Shown in pieces: positions 11,254 to 22,175 of a DNA stretch of 64,000 bases (position 1 is its first letter; each line of letters begins with the position of its first letter). Origin of the DNA: Salticus scenicus (lineage: Eukaryota > Arthropoda > Arachnida > Araneae > Salticidae); NCBI GenBank assembly GCA_963930645.1, contig OZ005661.1, positions 238,505,861 to 238,569,860 of the forward strand, in the 5' to 3' direction. The notes beneath the pieces are model-generated. The model did no database searches and was not told the DNA's origin. It saw only the letters and a program-made list of their open reading frames with translations. The translations under genes were made by a program, and so were the position numbers.

Positions 11254-11865
11254 ACTTCCATTACCCTACTACCGTAGGTAATGGAAGTATTGTATTCGGT
11301 CTGAAAATTCGATATCGGATTTTCACCTGATTTACACGTTTTAAGGTCCCCTGAGTCCAAAAAAGTGGTTTTTGGCAATTGGTCAGTGTGTATGTATGTG
11401 TGTGTGTGTATGTGTGTGTGTATGTATGTGGAGAATCTTCTGGCTATTATAGCTCAGAAACTAATAAAGATAGAGCTACGAAACTTTAGAATTGAAATAC
11501 GTCTGGTGTACAGATGAAATTTCCAAATTTTGGTGAAAATTGAAAAACCGGAAGTGGGACATCGGAAACCGGAAGTGGGACCGTAAGTCCGTATCTCAAA
11601 AACGGCTCTAACGATTTTCTTCAAATTTGCTATATCAACACTCTATTAGATGTCCTTTCGAATGATATAGTTGGTTAGTTCAGGAAAATTGATAGGCGTC
11701 CTGTATAAATAGCTCAATTTCAGGTCCGCCCATTATTATTTTTCTAATTATTATTTTAAATAACTTACTTGACGGATAGAGCAATTTTGTTACTTATTTA
11801 AATCAAAAATGTTTATAATGTGTGTAGTACTGGGTAATGGAAGTCGTGTGGCTGTTACACACCAG
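11254..11865 (+). repeat. Repeat family R4, reference copy
   Basis: It starts with a perfect 12-bp hairpin: ACTTCCATTACC, an 11-base loop, then GGTAATGGAAGT, followed by ATTG. A GT/GTAT-rich microsatellite is at 11395-11435. It ends GGGTAATGGAAGT, CGTGTGGCTGTTACACACCAGA, so the second hairpin arm recurs at the far end. It has no ORF. A longer reverse copy lies at 58918-61163. Confidence 0.75.
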
Positions 11866-13423
11866 ATTTTTATTTATTTTATAAAACTTTTAAGCATTGA
11901 TTGCATTTTTTGCTGATTGCATTTTTTATTGATTTTATATTGATAAAGTTTGATAATTTTAAAATGTTGAATGACTTACTGTCCTATAATGTTTGAAGAA
12001 CTCAGTTGTTCGAAAATTTTAAAGATATCAAGAAAGGAAAGTGACTTTTTATGCGTAAATTAAAAAGCATTTTCTTTTTCTACTTACTCATTACATTACT
12101 TTATTTTCAATATATTTTACCTACATGATAACACCTTAAGTTATTTATTTTATTAAGAATGAAAAGGCATTTTGTGCAATTTTCACTTATATAGGGTTCA
12201 TATTCATCAGAGAAAACCTGGAAAACCTAAAATAGTCAGGAAATTTAAATTTTGTTTTAAAAAAAATAAAATAAAAATCAGGGAAAATAAAAATTTTCGT
12301 TAAAATTCAGGGAAAATTGATTATGGAAAAATGAATATATATCTTTTCTCGCCTAATGTATTTTTCTTGTTTAGCTTTATATCAAGATTCAAATGATTAA
12401 GTATTGCGAAAATACACATGTGAGCAATGATTTCTATGTGAATTTCTGTCATGATCGGCAGTAACATGACATCATACAGTGGAAGTAAAAGTATTTTCTC
12501 CACTCTAGTGGAGTGTTTCTTGTTATATATCTTGTAATACATTTGGTACATTATTTATAACGAATTTTTGATTATATTTTTAAAATTAATTAAAATAGAC
12601 ATAGCTTTAAAACAGACATTTAAATTAGGTAGATTCCTTATAGGAGATCTACCTATTGCAATGGTTCTCATGACACGACTTCTGGAAAATTTCTTCATAT
12701 CTTCACTGATCATGACCCCTAGAACCCAAAACCACCCTCCGTTCAAAAGTTTATATATATATATATATATAGGTATGTATAACGCTTTTTCCCATGTTAA
12801 GTTGTGAACACGATAACTGGAGTAATTTTTATTTAAATTTAACCAGCTCAGGATATGTTGTCAGGACAGTAAAAATCTCGGTCGAGTTCGTAGATGGGGT
12901 ATCCAGCTCAAAGGGGGTGGAAATGGTGGGGGGTGGAAATTTTCATATGTTCATAATTCGTTTAATATTGAAAATAGGAAAATTTTTCAAATTAGGCGAA
13001 TTACCGCCTTACCCTAAAGAACAATTTTTGTATTTAAACATTTTCGATAGCTTCAATTGCTTAGAAGTTATAAGCTAAAAAGTGATTTTTCGTGAATTGT
13101 GTTGAAGCCGACATTTTCTATAGCTTTCATTGCAAAAATTTATAATCTGATGCTTATGTCACGTGCAAACGATAATAAAAAAGATCACTGAAAATATAAT
13201 AAAATTTTAATCATGTTTTTAAGCAATATAATAATCTGATTAAAAAAAAAAAAAAAAAAAAAAAAGAAGTTTAATTTAACGGAAAATATGACGTCACTAT
13301 TACAACAATGTACTGAGAAAAATGAAATAAAATTTTATCCGTGATTTTAAAGAAATAAAATAAAAGTTAATAAATAAATAAATAAATATGTAAATAAAAT
13401 CAACATATCTTAGGGCTAAGCAG
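11866..13423. other. AT-rich stretch without a gene
   Basis: No recognised coding segment. It contains an (AT)n tract at 12753-12772, a hairpin with arms TAGGTAGAT / ATCTACCTA near 12629-12655, and an A homopolymer of about 24 at 13242-13265. The open frames at 12321-13078 on both strands lack domains. Confidence 0.35.
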
Positions 13424-13732
13424 ATTTAGACCATAGAATAATAATAAAGGAAGAAGGAGCGTACGTGTTTTGGTTTCGGTTTGTAAAATCCAGGAATGCC
13501 GGGTATAAGGTTGTAACAGTGCTTCCATCTGATTGGTTGGCGACTTGTTGGCGAGATTTTTTGCAAGGCAGCACCCACAACAAACAGCGATAAATGTGCC
13601 GAGGATGGGTGCCCTACTTCAAGGTCGAGAGGAGGAAAAGCAGCTTTCGCTGGCATTTCACTAGAAGGGGTTTGTAAGCATTAGAGTATTGGCATGCTCC
13701 TTCTTCCTTTATTATTATTCTATGATTTAGAC
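13424..13732. mobile_element. hAT-type MITE, copy 1
   Basis: The element at 13432-13724 (293 bp) has inverted ends CATAGAATAATAATAAAGGA / TCCTTTATTATTATTCTATG continuing into AGAAGGAGC. It is flanked by the exact 8-bp repeat ATTTAGAC (13424-13431 and 13725-13732). An 8-bp duplication with short inverted ends fits hAT (or P). It has no transposase, and the reverse-strand frame at 13426-13656 is incidental. Confidence 0.85.
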
Positions 13733-14058
13733 TTAGCCATAGAATAATAAAAAAGGAAGAAGGAGCATATATGTTTTGGTTTCGGTTATTAAAATCCAGG
13801 AATGCAGGGTGTAGGGTTGTAACAATGCTTCAATCTCATTGGTTGGCGACTTATTGGCGAGATTTTTGAATCGTCTCATCTGTTTGTCAGTGAGACAGCA
13901 CCCACAACAATCAGCGATAAATGCGCCGAGTATGGGTGCCCTACTTTAAGGTTTTGAGTAGCAAAAAAACTTTTGCTGGCAATTCACTAGAAGTGGTTTA
14001 TAAGCATTAGACTATTGACGTGCTCCTTCTTCCTTTATTATTATTCTATGGACTTAGC
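13730..14058. mobile_element. hAT-type MITE, copy 2, adjacent to copy 1
   Basis: The element at 13738-14050 (313 bp) has the same inverted ends and orientation as copy 1. It is flanked by GACTTAGC (13730-13737 and 14051-14058). Its left duplication overlaps the right duplication of copy 1 by three bases. It carries about 20 bases (around GAATCGTCTCATCTG) missing from copy 1. The distinct duplications show two insertion events rather than one tandem duplication. Confidence 0.85.
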
Positions 14059-14934
14059 TTTATGACATAGATGCTATAATTTAAAAGATAAATGTCATCG
14101 TTTAAAAAAAAAAAATCGTGTAAATCGATGGAAAACGAATTAAACTGACATGATGGAAAAAGTAATAAATTCGGGGACATTTAGATATTACCCCTTTGAC
14201 AAATGAACTAGGGGCGATTTTAATGTTTTTTCCTTTGAAGCTTATTTTCATAAAAACTTAAATTTAAATTAAAGTGTTTCATTACTCGAATTCCCTTATT
14301 TTGATAAATAAAATTATACCATTTTAAAAAATAAAGAACATTCTTTTATTGAAAAGTGAACTAATAAAGGTTTTATAAAACTATTACATACTTTAAAATC
14401 TTTATTAAAAAAATTAATTGTTGCCACTGGACATTATACAAATACATCCAAATCCTGTGTCACATACGATAGTTTTGTATAAATATAGATTTTTTGTTTG
14501 CCCCTGGAACCTTCCCCTGATGGGAAAAGTGCCAGGAAACACTTGTATCTAGTATTGTCATTGATTATGAAGTCGTGCGCAAAATTTCAGGTCCTTCGGA
14601 CGACAAGAAGTTGCCGAAAATTGAATTGCGAAATTCCGTTACATACATTAATAGTTGCATCATATCAAGTTAATAAAAGTGTGTTAATTAAAAACCATCT
14701 TAAACGCTTTAATTAATCATTTCAAATATAAAATTACAATAATACGTCAATCTTAATACAAATATCGTTTGTGGTGAATAGTTTAGAATGTCGGTTTAGG
14801 CAATAATTTAAAATTTACGGTAGGGAGTAATACGTTACAACTTCCTTTGACTTTTTATCTTGTCGAAACAAGATATTGGTCTGTGAAGAGATATGAGGTT
14901 TTCGCGTGGAAAGAAAATATAATGACGCCAAAGC
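14059..14934. repeat. AT-rich stretch; possible non-LTR retroelement 3' fragment at 14495-14660
   Basis: The segment at about 14495-14660 (CCCCTGGAACCTTCCCCTGA ... GCGCAAAATTTCAGGTCC ... CCGTTACATACAT) has the look of the 3' end of a dispersed non-LTR element. This is inferred from style, not from a domain. Nothing else is recognised. Confidence 0.3.
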
Positions 14935-15105
14935 TGCCTTCTCCATCGCCAAGCTCGCCAAATTTTGTCGTCAGACAACGAATTATGTCGCGAATTCAAA
15001 AATTTCGTCGTTAATTATCAAATTTTGACGCCAAATCACAAATTTCATTGTTAAGTCGCAAGTTTTGTCACCAAAATCTCGCCAAATCATACAATTTACT
15101 AAATT
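14935..15105. repeat. Degenerate short tandem repeat around TCGCCAAATTTTG
   Basis: Variants of TCGCCAAATTTTGTCG, TCAAATTTTGACGCCAAATC and TCGCAAGTTTTGTCACC recur every 25-35 bases, too diverged for a strict period. Confidence 0.4.
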
Positions 15106-16630
15106 CATAATAATTAACATTGAAATTCAGCGGTGCCAAATGGTCCAATGGTTAATGTTAATGTTCCAGCTTATGTCAACCAAAACAGTTTGACTTTACA
15201 ATTTTTACTCATCTGACAATAAGAATCACAAAAACACAATACAAAACTCTCAATAATTCAATTAAAATTACAATGCAATAACTATCCAAAAACCGCCACC
15301 AATTAACTGTATTTGACTTGACCATAGCAACGCCAGGCATACTAGTGCTTGACCATAGTAAGGTTTTACAAGTGCATTTTCACGTTACTTTTTCTTTAAA
15401 AGAAAGATATTGAACAACAGTTATATGGATTTTAAATAAAAATTATAATTTTGATTGAGCTTGGGTAGGGAGGGGGGTGTAGACCAATAGCCCCCTCCAG
15501 GATTCACCATTGCTGGGATTGTATATCTTCAAGACTTCTGTTTGTTGAATAATTATGAGCTTGAATTCTAAAAAATTGAAACAATTACAGACCAATAAAT
15601 CTAGCCTAAAATTTTAAGTAGATTGAATAAAACCCTTTTGTTGTTGAAAATTAAATTTCTTGAAAACAAAATAGCGGCTTAAATAATACAATGTGTGAGA
15701 ACAAAGTCATTGGTTAAGTATTAATCCATATGTAAAATTTCTTTACATTTCTAATATTAACGTAAAGGAATCTACCTTTGCCTTTAAGCTTGCCGAAAAG
15801 GGATTTTTTTTAATTGTTGCCTTTTTTTTTTTTTTTTTTTTTTTTCCCAGCAAAAAATAAAATATGCGTTCACGTGAAATAAATAATATATATATATATA
15901 TATAATATTAAATTTGTTCATGCATATGAAAAAATGACGTCTATTAAATAATAAATTTTAAATTTTAAAGTTAACGAAGAGATAAATAAAGTGCGAAAAT
16001 TTCGCACGGGCTTGAGAGAAAATGAATTGTTTGAAGTGAGAAATAAATAAAATGAAATGATCATTTTTCAACGGGCGCCTTAGTCGCCCTACAACTAACT
16101 AGTATTACAATATGTTTTAAAGAATACTTTTGATTACATATAATATATCCGATTTCTTTTGTGATTTTGTGGACATAAATCAGTTGTACTATTTTCAACC
16201 GGAAATATGCTATAATGAATTTAAATGACGCATATGAGTTTAAAAGCATTACAAAAATACTTAAAAAAAAAAAAAAAAAAATGAGAGAGCGGATGGACAG
16301 ATAGACAGATGAAGCGAATTCAGAAACATAAAAATAAATAATATGGTTATATAGAAATGAAGTTTAAACGAGATGCGATATGCTGAGATTGATATTTAAT
16401 GAACTAATAACAAAAAAATAAAATAAAATAAATAAATAAATACTGCATACAGAATGGAGGTTTTTTTTTTTTTTTTTTTTTTTTAATTAGTTTATTAGAG
16501 GGTGTTTGTTATTTTAAAACATTTCTGTTTAAATGTTTGTCACACTGTCATTACCTTTAATACTATTACAAGAATTTGTGACTTTTACAAATCTTTTTTT
16601 TTTTTTTTTTTGTCTTTTTTTACTATCTAT
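15106..16630. other. AT-rich stretch without a gene
   Basis: It holds T homopolymers at about 15823-15845, 16461-16483 and 16597-16612, an (AT)n tract at 15887-15903, and (AAAT)n. The short reverse frame at 16061-16249 has no domain. Confidence 0.35.
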
Positions 16631-16650
16631 AGCAGAGTCCCGGTTAACCG

Positions 16651-17240
16651 TGTTGGTGAGAAATAAACTCAAAATGACATTCTTTCAATAATTACAAAAA
16701 CTTTCATTTTCATATCATTCTAAAAACATTTCATTTGACTCTTTTATTTCTTCATGCATATATACATCTACATTGTGACGACGCTATGACGCATTTGTTT
16801 TCTGATTGGCCGTCTGTGTTTCTATGTACATGTAATAATGTATTTTTCGTTTTTTCTTTTCTCCTTTCTTCGATGTTCAGTTTTTCATAATAAAAAGATG
16901 TGATTAAAATGATAATACGTGGGTTCATTTTTTATTCCCACAAAATAATGCAACATAAAATAATATATAATTTCCTAATACACAAACCAAGCTAAATGAG
17001 GCTGGTTTAATTAAATTGAAACATCATTATTTATATATTTGAAATTATCTTTTGAACAGCTTAGCAGAAAAGATGTTTATAAAAGAAAATAGAAATTGGT
17101 TCTTCTTTTCATACATGGAATAAATTCATCTGGTTCTGCAAGCCTCATAGGATACTCATATACAGGGTAAGTGCATTTTACTTACCATATAAATCTTGAA
17201 TTTAAATATTTGATAAAAGTTTCTTCTGTGAATTCTATCA
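16651..17240 (+). repeat. Copia-2 5' LTR (590 bp)
   Basis: It runs from TGTTGGTGAGAAATAAACTC to CTGTGAATTCTATCA. The AATAAAAAGATG segment near 16890 could serve as a polyadenylation signal. A possible splice donor, GGGTAAGTG, occurs near 17166. Both roles are inferred. Confidence 0.95.
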
Positions 17241-17260
17241 GATTATGCTACTGACGCGCT
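17241..17260 (+). other. Copia-2 primer-binding site, elongator tRNA-Met anticodon arm
   Basis: Immediately after the LTR the sequence is GATTATGCTACTGACGCGCT. Its complement matches the anticodon arm of eukaryotic elongator tRNA-Met (AGCGCGTCAGT..CATAATC) at 18 of 20 positions. The two mismatches are just before the CAU anticodon. An internal half-tRNA primer is implied. The 260 bases from here to the start codon form the untranslated leader. Confidence 0.7.
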
Positions 17261-17520
17261 AAATCGAAACTTTGAATTTATTCTTGACAGTTTTTTTTTC
17301 TTTGCATATTTGAAGAAACATTTGCTTCATTTAAAATAATATTATTTTGCTAATAATAATGATAAAAAAATGTAAGCGAAAATAAATAAATATGTTTTCT
17401 TTTTGTTTCTTGAAAACGAAAGTATAGAAATAAAAGAATGTTTAAAATAAACATATGAATGATTAAATATAAAATTGTAGTTATTATAAACTAGAAAGAA
17501 AACAAAATTGAAATATTAAA

Positions 17521-20500
17521 ATGAGTATCCTCAAGGACACTATAATTGAAAAACTTAACGCACAAAATTATGATGTGTGGAAATTTAAATTAGAAATGTT
17601 TCTCCAAAAGGAAGATTTATATTCCGTGGTTCTTAACGATGCTCCGAATCCTATTACGGACACATGGAATAACAAAAATAGGAAAGCACGAGCCATTATA
17701 AACCTCTTAATAGAGGATAATCAAATAATCCATGTCAAAAATCTTGAGACCGCTAAAGAATGCTGGAACGCCTTAAAAGCTGTACATGAGCGTTCAACCC
17801 TCAGCAGTAAACTATTTTTGCTTAGAAAGCTTTACTCTACGAAATTAACTGAAGGTGGCGATATGATAGACCACTTAACTAACATCTATCAATTGCGAGA
17901 TAAGTTAGTATCGCTCGGAGAAGAAATAAATGACAGGCACCTTTCAGCCCTAATGCTCTGTTCCTTACCTCCAAGTTATGATGTATTAATTACCGCTTTA
18001 GAATCGCGTGATGAAAAGGATCTTGTACCAGAGTTTATACGCTCGAAATTGATTGATGAATTTTCTAAAAGAAAAGAAAACAAATCTGAAAATAATTCAG
18101 TGTTAAAGGTTAAATTTAAACCGAAACCAGAAAATTCAAAGTTCTGCCGTTATTGTAAAAAAAAATCGCATACAATTGAAGAATGCTGGCATCTTAAAAA
18201 TAAAAATAAAGAAAAGACTCTGAAACAAACAAAAGCCAGCAATGCCAGATCAACTTTCAAATCTGGTATGTACTCTCAAGACAGACATAACGCGGATAGG
18301 GCTCTTATTACTGAGAGTGAAAATAAAAAACCTAACGATAAAATATTCACTCTATTTATCGGTGAGAAATCTAACAATTGGTATGTAGACTCAGGTTGTT
18401 CAACGCATGTATGCAATGATAGGAATAAATTTCATGAATTTAATCATAATAATTCACGCGTAACAATCGCAAATGGACAGGAGATAGAATCCCTGGGTCA
18501 TGGGTCTGTGAAATTAAACACCATAAATTCCAATAACACACATAATACTATAATATTGAAAAATGTTTTATATGTACCAGAGATAGAGACAAACCTCATA
18601 TCTGTAAAAGAAGCTACTGAAAATGGTTGTGTAGCAATATTTGAAAACAAATCATGCAAAATAATGCATGAAGGAGAAACATGCATTGAAGGTTACATTA
18701 ACAACAATTTATACGAATGCAAAGTTAACTATGATACAACACACACTATAAACATGGTAAAAATATGTGAAAATACAAATTGCATTGATAAATGGCACAT
18801 TAAATTAGGCCATAGAAACATTAGTCATATAAAACGATTGGTAAACAACAACATGGCAGTTGGGATAAAACTAGACAACTGCAAACATGATAATGCATGT
18901 GAAACTTGCATATTAACTAAATTAACGGACAATCCTTATCCCAAAAAGGCTCAGTTTAGGGCAACTAAAGCACTAGAGTTGGTACACACTGACTTGTGTG
19001 GACCAATGACAACCCCCACGGTCGGTGGAAAATACTATTTTTTAACCTTCATTGACGATTTTAGTCGATTTACAGTAATATACCTACTGAGAAAAAAGGA
19101 TGAAGTTTTTGCAAAATTGAGGGAATATATCGCAATGACATCAAATAAATTCGGACGAACTTTGCATGCAATCCGCTCCGACAACGGAGGAGAGTATACC
19201 GGGACAGAATTAAATGAATACTTAACAAAATTAGGTATAGACCACCAATTCACTGTTCCCTATTCAGCTTCTCAAAATGGAACTGCTGAACGTAAAAATC
19301 GTACCTTAGTTGAAATGGCACGTTGTTTATTAAAAGATGGCAATTTACCAAATTCTTTCTGGGGGGAGGCAATAAATACCGCAGTTTACTTGCAAAATAG
19401 ACTCCCAACATCTTCGTGTGAATTGACACCTTATGAATTATGGACAGGTCGAAAACCTGACTTATCAATGTTAAAACCATTTGGTTGTCGTGCCTATGCA
19501 TACGTACAAAAGGTACACAGAGGAAAATTAGATAATACGGCACAGGAAGGCATATTCGTAGGGTACGACAATAGAAGTAAAGGATATAGGATCTGTACAA
19601 ATGGCAAAAACATAATTATTAGTCGAACCGTAAAATTTGTAGAAAATGAAAAACAAGCGATACTTAAATATGACACATCACAAAACAATGATGAGAAAAG
19701 TGATAATAAAAATCCATCACCAAATTTGCAAATAATAGACTCAGAGATAGATGAAACTAATGATAGTGTTGTGTCAGATAATTCTCAAAATACTCCACGT
19801 AGATCACAAAGATCTAATAAAGGGGTACCACCAGATAGATTCGCATTCACATTACACAATGAAAGAATAAGTGAACCAAAATGCTGGGATGATATAATAA
19901 GTATGGAAAACCCTGTAGAAAAGGAAAATTGGATCAATGCTACATTAGATGAAATAAATTCACTCAAGCAGAATGACACCTGGGATTTAGTTGAGGATTC
20001 ACCAGGGATGAAAATAGTAGGGTGCAAATGGGCATTCAAAGCAAAATATAACAGTCAGGGCCGTGTTGAAAAATACAAAGCTAGGCTGGTTGCGAAGGGC
20101 TTTTCACAGAAATATGGAATAGACTACGATGAGACTTTCGCCCCAGTGGCGTCTCACACAACTTTGAGAAGTTTTTTGGCAATGAGTCTTTATAAGAATT
20201 TAAGTCTTAGACATATTGATATCAAGACTGCATTTTTACACGGTAAATTGAGTGAAGATGTTTATATGCATCAGCCAGAAGGATACGTGGTATCCGGGGA
20301 AGAACATAAGGTGTGTAAATTAAAAAAGGCAATATACGGGCTAAAGCAGGCCGCGAGAGCATGGAATTTAAAATTGAATGAGTCATTACTTAACTTAGGC
20401 TTTATTCAAAGTCAATTCGACAAGTGTCTTTATAAACGTAAACAAAACGATGTAACTACTTATGTACTTGTGTATGTCGATGATTTGTTAATAGCGGGGA

Positions 20501-21417
20501 ATGATCAACAAATAAATGAAATTGTAAACAAACTAAAACAAGAATACCCGTTAACAGACTTGGGAGAAGCAAAACAATATCTTGGGATAAATATTAATCG
20601 CCCTAATGAAAATACAATGACTCTTGATCAAACACACAAAATACAAGAACTTATAGTCAAATACGGTTTAGAAAATTCAAAACCTACAGACACTCCTATG
20701 GACACAGGTTACATAAAATTAAATGACGAGGAAAACCTTTTACCAGAAAATACACAATATAGACAGGCTGTAGGCGCATTGTTATATATTTCAACCGTGT
20801 CACGTCCGGATATTAGCGCCGCGGTAAATATTTTGAGTAGAAGAAATGAGCGCCCAAGAGCAAAAGATTGGGAAGCGGTAAAAAGATTAATGAGATATTT
20901 AAAAAGTACAATTAATCTTAAATTGACATATAATAATATTGAAGAGCCTGTCTTGAGGGTATATGCAGATTCCGACTGGGCAAACGATCCCAGTGATCGT
21001 AAGTCTACAACAGGAAATTTGTTCTGCATAGGAGCAAATACTGTATACTGGACAAGCAAAAAACAAAAATCTGTATCAATGTCATCAGCGGAAGCGGAAT
21101 ATATTTCTGCAGCAAGTGCCGCGCAAGAAGTAAAATGGCTTATAAACCTTTTTGAAGAAATTGATATGCAACAAAATTGTCCTATTACACTCTATGAAGA
21201 CAATCTTTCTTGCATCAAATTGGCCGAAAATGATAAATTTCGACAGAAAACTAAACACATCGAGTTAAGATACCATCTGATTCGAGACCTTGTTGAGCAG
21301 GGCACAATAAAGATTGAGTATGTAAGCACGGAAAATATGATCGCCGATGTGCTCACGAAGCCTCTGCCGAGACATTCTTTTCGAAAACTGCGAATTTCCT
21401 TGTTGAACTGTGATTAA
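17521..21417 (+). CDS. Copia-2 Gag-Pol polyprotein (1298 aa)
   Basis: A single frame encodes everything needed for cytoplasmic particle assembly, reverse transcription and nuclear integration. Gag of the UBN2 type spans residues about 1-200. The CCHC knuckle CRYCKKKSHTIEEC is at 209-222. The aspartic protease DSG is at 290-292. Integrase has zinc-binding H426/H431/C460/C463 and a catalytic triad D491, D554, E590 (35 residues between the last two). The copia FVGYDNRSKGYR motif is near 679. RT begins near 815 with KARLVAKGFSQ, DIKTAFLHG and catalytic YVDD at 985-988. RNase H has ADSDWA near 1149 and SSAEAEY near 1189. No stop, frameshift or missing catalytic residue is seen. The ATG at 17521 fits the usual Gag start (Lxxx NYDVWKFKLE). 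Length is normal for Copia. Alternative or spliced Gag production is not resolved. Confidence 0.96.
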   Translation: MSILKDTIIEKLNAQNYDVWKFKLEMFLQKEDLYSVVLNDAPNPITDTWNNKNRKARAIINLLIEDNQIIHVKNLETAKECWNALKAVHERSTLSSKLFLLRKLYSTKLTEGGDMIDHLTNIYQLRDKLVSLGEEINDRHLSALMLCSLPPSYDVLITALESRDEKDLVPEFIRSKLIDEFSKRKENKSENNSVLKVKFKPKPENSKFCRYCKKKSHTIEECWHLKNKNKEKTLKQTKASNARSTFKSGMYSQDRHNADRALITESENKKPNDKIFTLFIGEKSNNWYVDSGCSTHVCNDRNKFHEFNHNNSRVTIANGQEIESLGHGSVKLNTINSNNTHNTIILKNVLYVPEIETNLISVKEATENGCVAIFENKSCKIMHEGETCIEGYINNNLYECKVNYDTTHTINMVKICENTNCIDKWHIKLGHRNISHIKRLVNNNMAVGIKLDNCKHDNACETCILTKLTDNPYPKKAQFRATKALELVHTDLCGPMTTPTVGGKYYFLTFIDDFSRFTVIYLLRKKDEVFAKLREYIAMTSNKFGRTLHAIRSDNGGEYTGTELNEYLTKLGIDHQFTVPYSASQNGTAERKNRTLVEMARCLLKDGNLPNSFWGEAINTAVYLQNRLPTSSCELTPYELWTGRKPDLSMLKPFGCRAYAYVQKVHRGKLDNTAQEGIFVGYDNRSKGYRICTNGKNIIISRTVKFVENEKQAILKYDTSQNNDEKSDNKNPSPNLQIIDSEIDETNDSVVSDNSQNTPRRSQRSNKGVPPDRFAFTLHNERISEPKCWDDIISMENPVEKENWINATLDEINSLKQNDTWDLVEDSPGMKIVGCKWAFKAKYNSQGRVEKYKARLVAKGFSQKYGIDYDETFAPVASHTTLRSFLAMSLYKNLSLRHIDIKTAFLHGKLSEDVYMHQPEGYVVSGEEHKVCKLKKAIYGLKQAARAWNLKLNESLLNLGFIQSQFDKCLYKRKQNDVTTYVLVYVDDLLIAGNDQQINEIVNKLKQEYPLTDLGEAKQYLGININRPNENTMTLDQTHKIQELIVKYGLENSKPTDTPMDTGYIKLNDEENLLPENTQYRQAVGALLYISTVSRPDISAAVNILSRRNERPRAKDWEAVKRLMRYLKSTINLKLTYNNIEEPVLRVYADSDWANDPSDRKSTTGNLFCIGANTVYWTSKKQKSVSMSSAEAEYISAASAAQEVKWLINLFEEIDMQQNCPITLYEDNLSCIKLAENDKFRQKTKHIELRYHLIRDLVEQGTIKIEYVSTENMIADVLTKPLPRHSFRKLRISLLNCD

Positions 21418-21432
21418 ATGTCATCGAGTTTA

Positions 21433-21440
21433 CGCAGGGG
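21433..21440 (+). other. Copia-2 polypurine tract
   Basis: CGCAGGGG directly precedes the 3' LTR, 15 bases after the polyprotein stop. It is short but in the right place for second-strand priming. Confidence 0.6.
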
Positions 21441-22030
21441 TGTTGGTGAGAAATAAACTCAAAATGACATTCTTTCAATAATTACAAAAACTTTCATTTT
21501 CATATTATTCTAAAAACATTTCATTTGACTCTTTTATTTCTTCATGCATATATACATCTACATTGTGACGACGCTATGACGCATTTGTTTTCTGATTGGC
21601 CGTCTGTGTTTCTATGTACATGTAATAATGTATTTTTCGTTTTTTCTTTTCTCCTTTCTTCGATGTTCAGTTTTTCATAATAAAAAGATGTGATTAAAAT
21701 GATAATACGTGGGTTCATTTTTTATTCCCACAAAATAATGCAACATAAAATAATATATAATTTCCTAATACACAAACCAAGCTAAATGAGGCTGGTTTAA
21801 TTAAATTGAAACATCATTATTTATATATTTGAAATTATCTTTTGAACAGCTTAGCAGAAAAGATGTTTATAAAAGAAAATAGAAATTGGTTCTTCTTTTC
21901 ATACATGGAATAAATTCATCTGGTTCTGCAAGCCTCATAGGATACTCATATACAGGGTAAGTGCATTTTACTTACCATATAAATCTTGAATTTAAATATT
22001 TGATAAAAGTTTCTTCTGTGAATTCTATCA
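21441..22030 (+). repeat. Copia-2 3' LTR (590 bp)
   Basis: Same length and sequence as the 5' LTR except T at 21506. Confidence 0.95.
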
Positions 22031-22175
22031 AACCGAGCCCCGCTTAACCGAGATCTGCGTCAACCGAGGTAGTCTCGAAAAGGCCACACCACGGAGGAGG
22101 CGTGTCTTTTGACAAATGGCGTAGATAACTTTGACAAATTTTACTACACATCACTGTATTTTATAATTTATATAT

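Larger units (their letters stand above)
16646..22035 (+). mobile_element. Copia-2: young, apparently complete Ty1/Copia retrotransposon
   Basis: This 5380-bp element (16651-22030) is flanked by the 5-bp duplication AACCG (16646-16650 and 22031-22035). Both LTRs are 590 bp, and by eye they differ only at LTR position 66 (C at 16716, T at 21506). A primer-binding site, one uninterrupted 1298-codon polyprotein and a short purine tract are all present. The near-identical LTRs mean a recent insertion, since LTRs are identical at insertion. It is the best candidate for an active element in the window. Confidence 0.96.

Noticed and set aside
12321..13078. Small genes on both strands
   Set aside because: Overlapping short frames in AT-rich DNA with no domain and no consistent strand.
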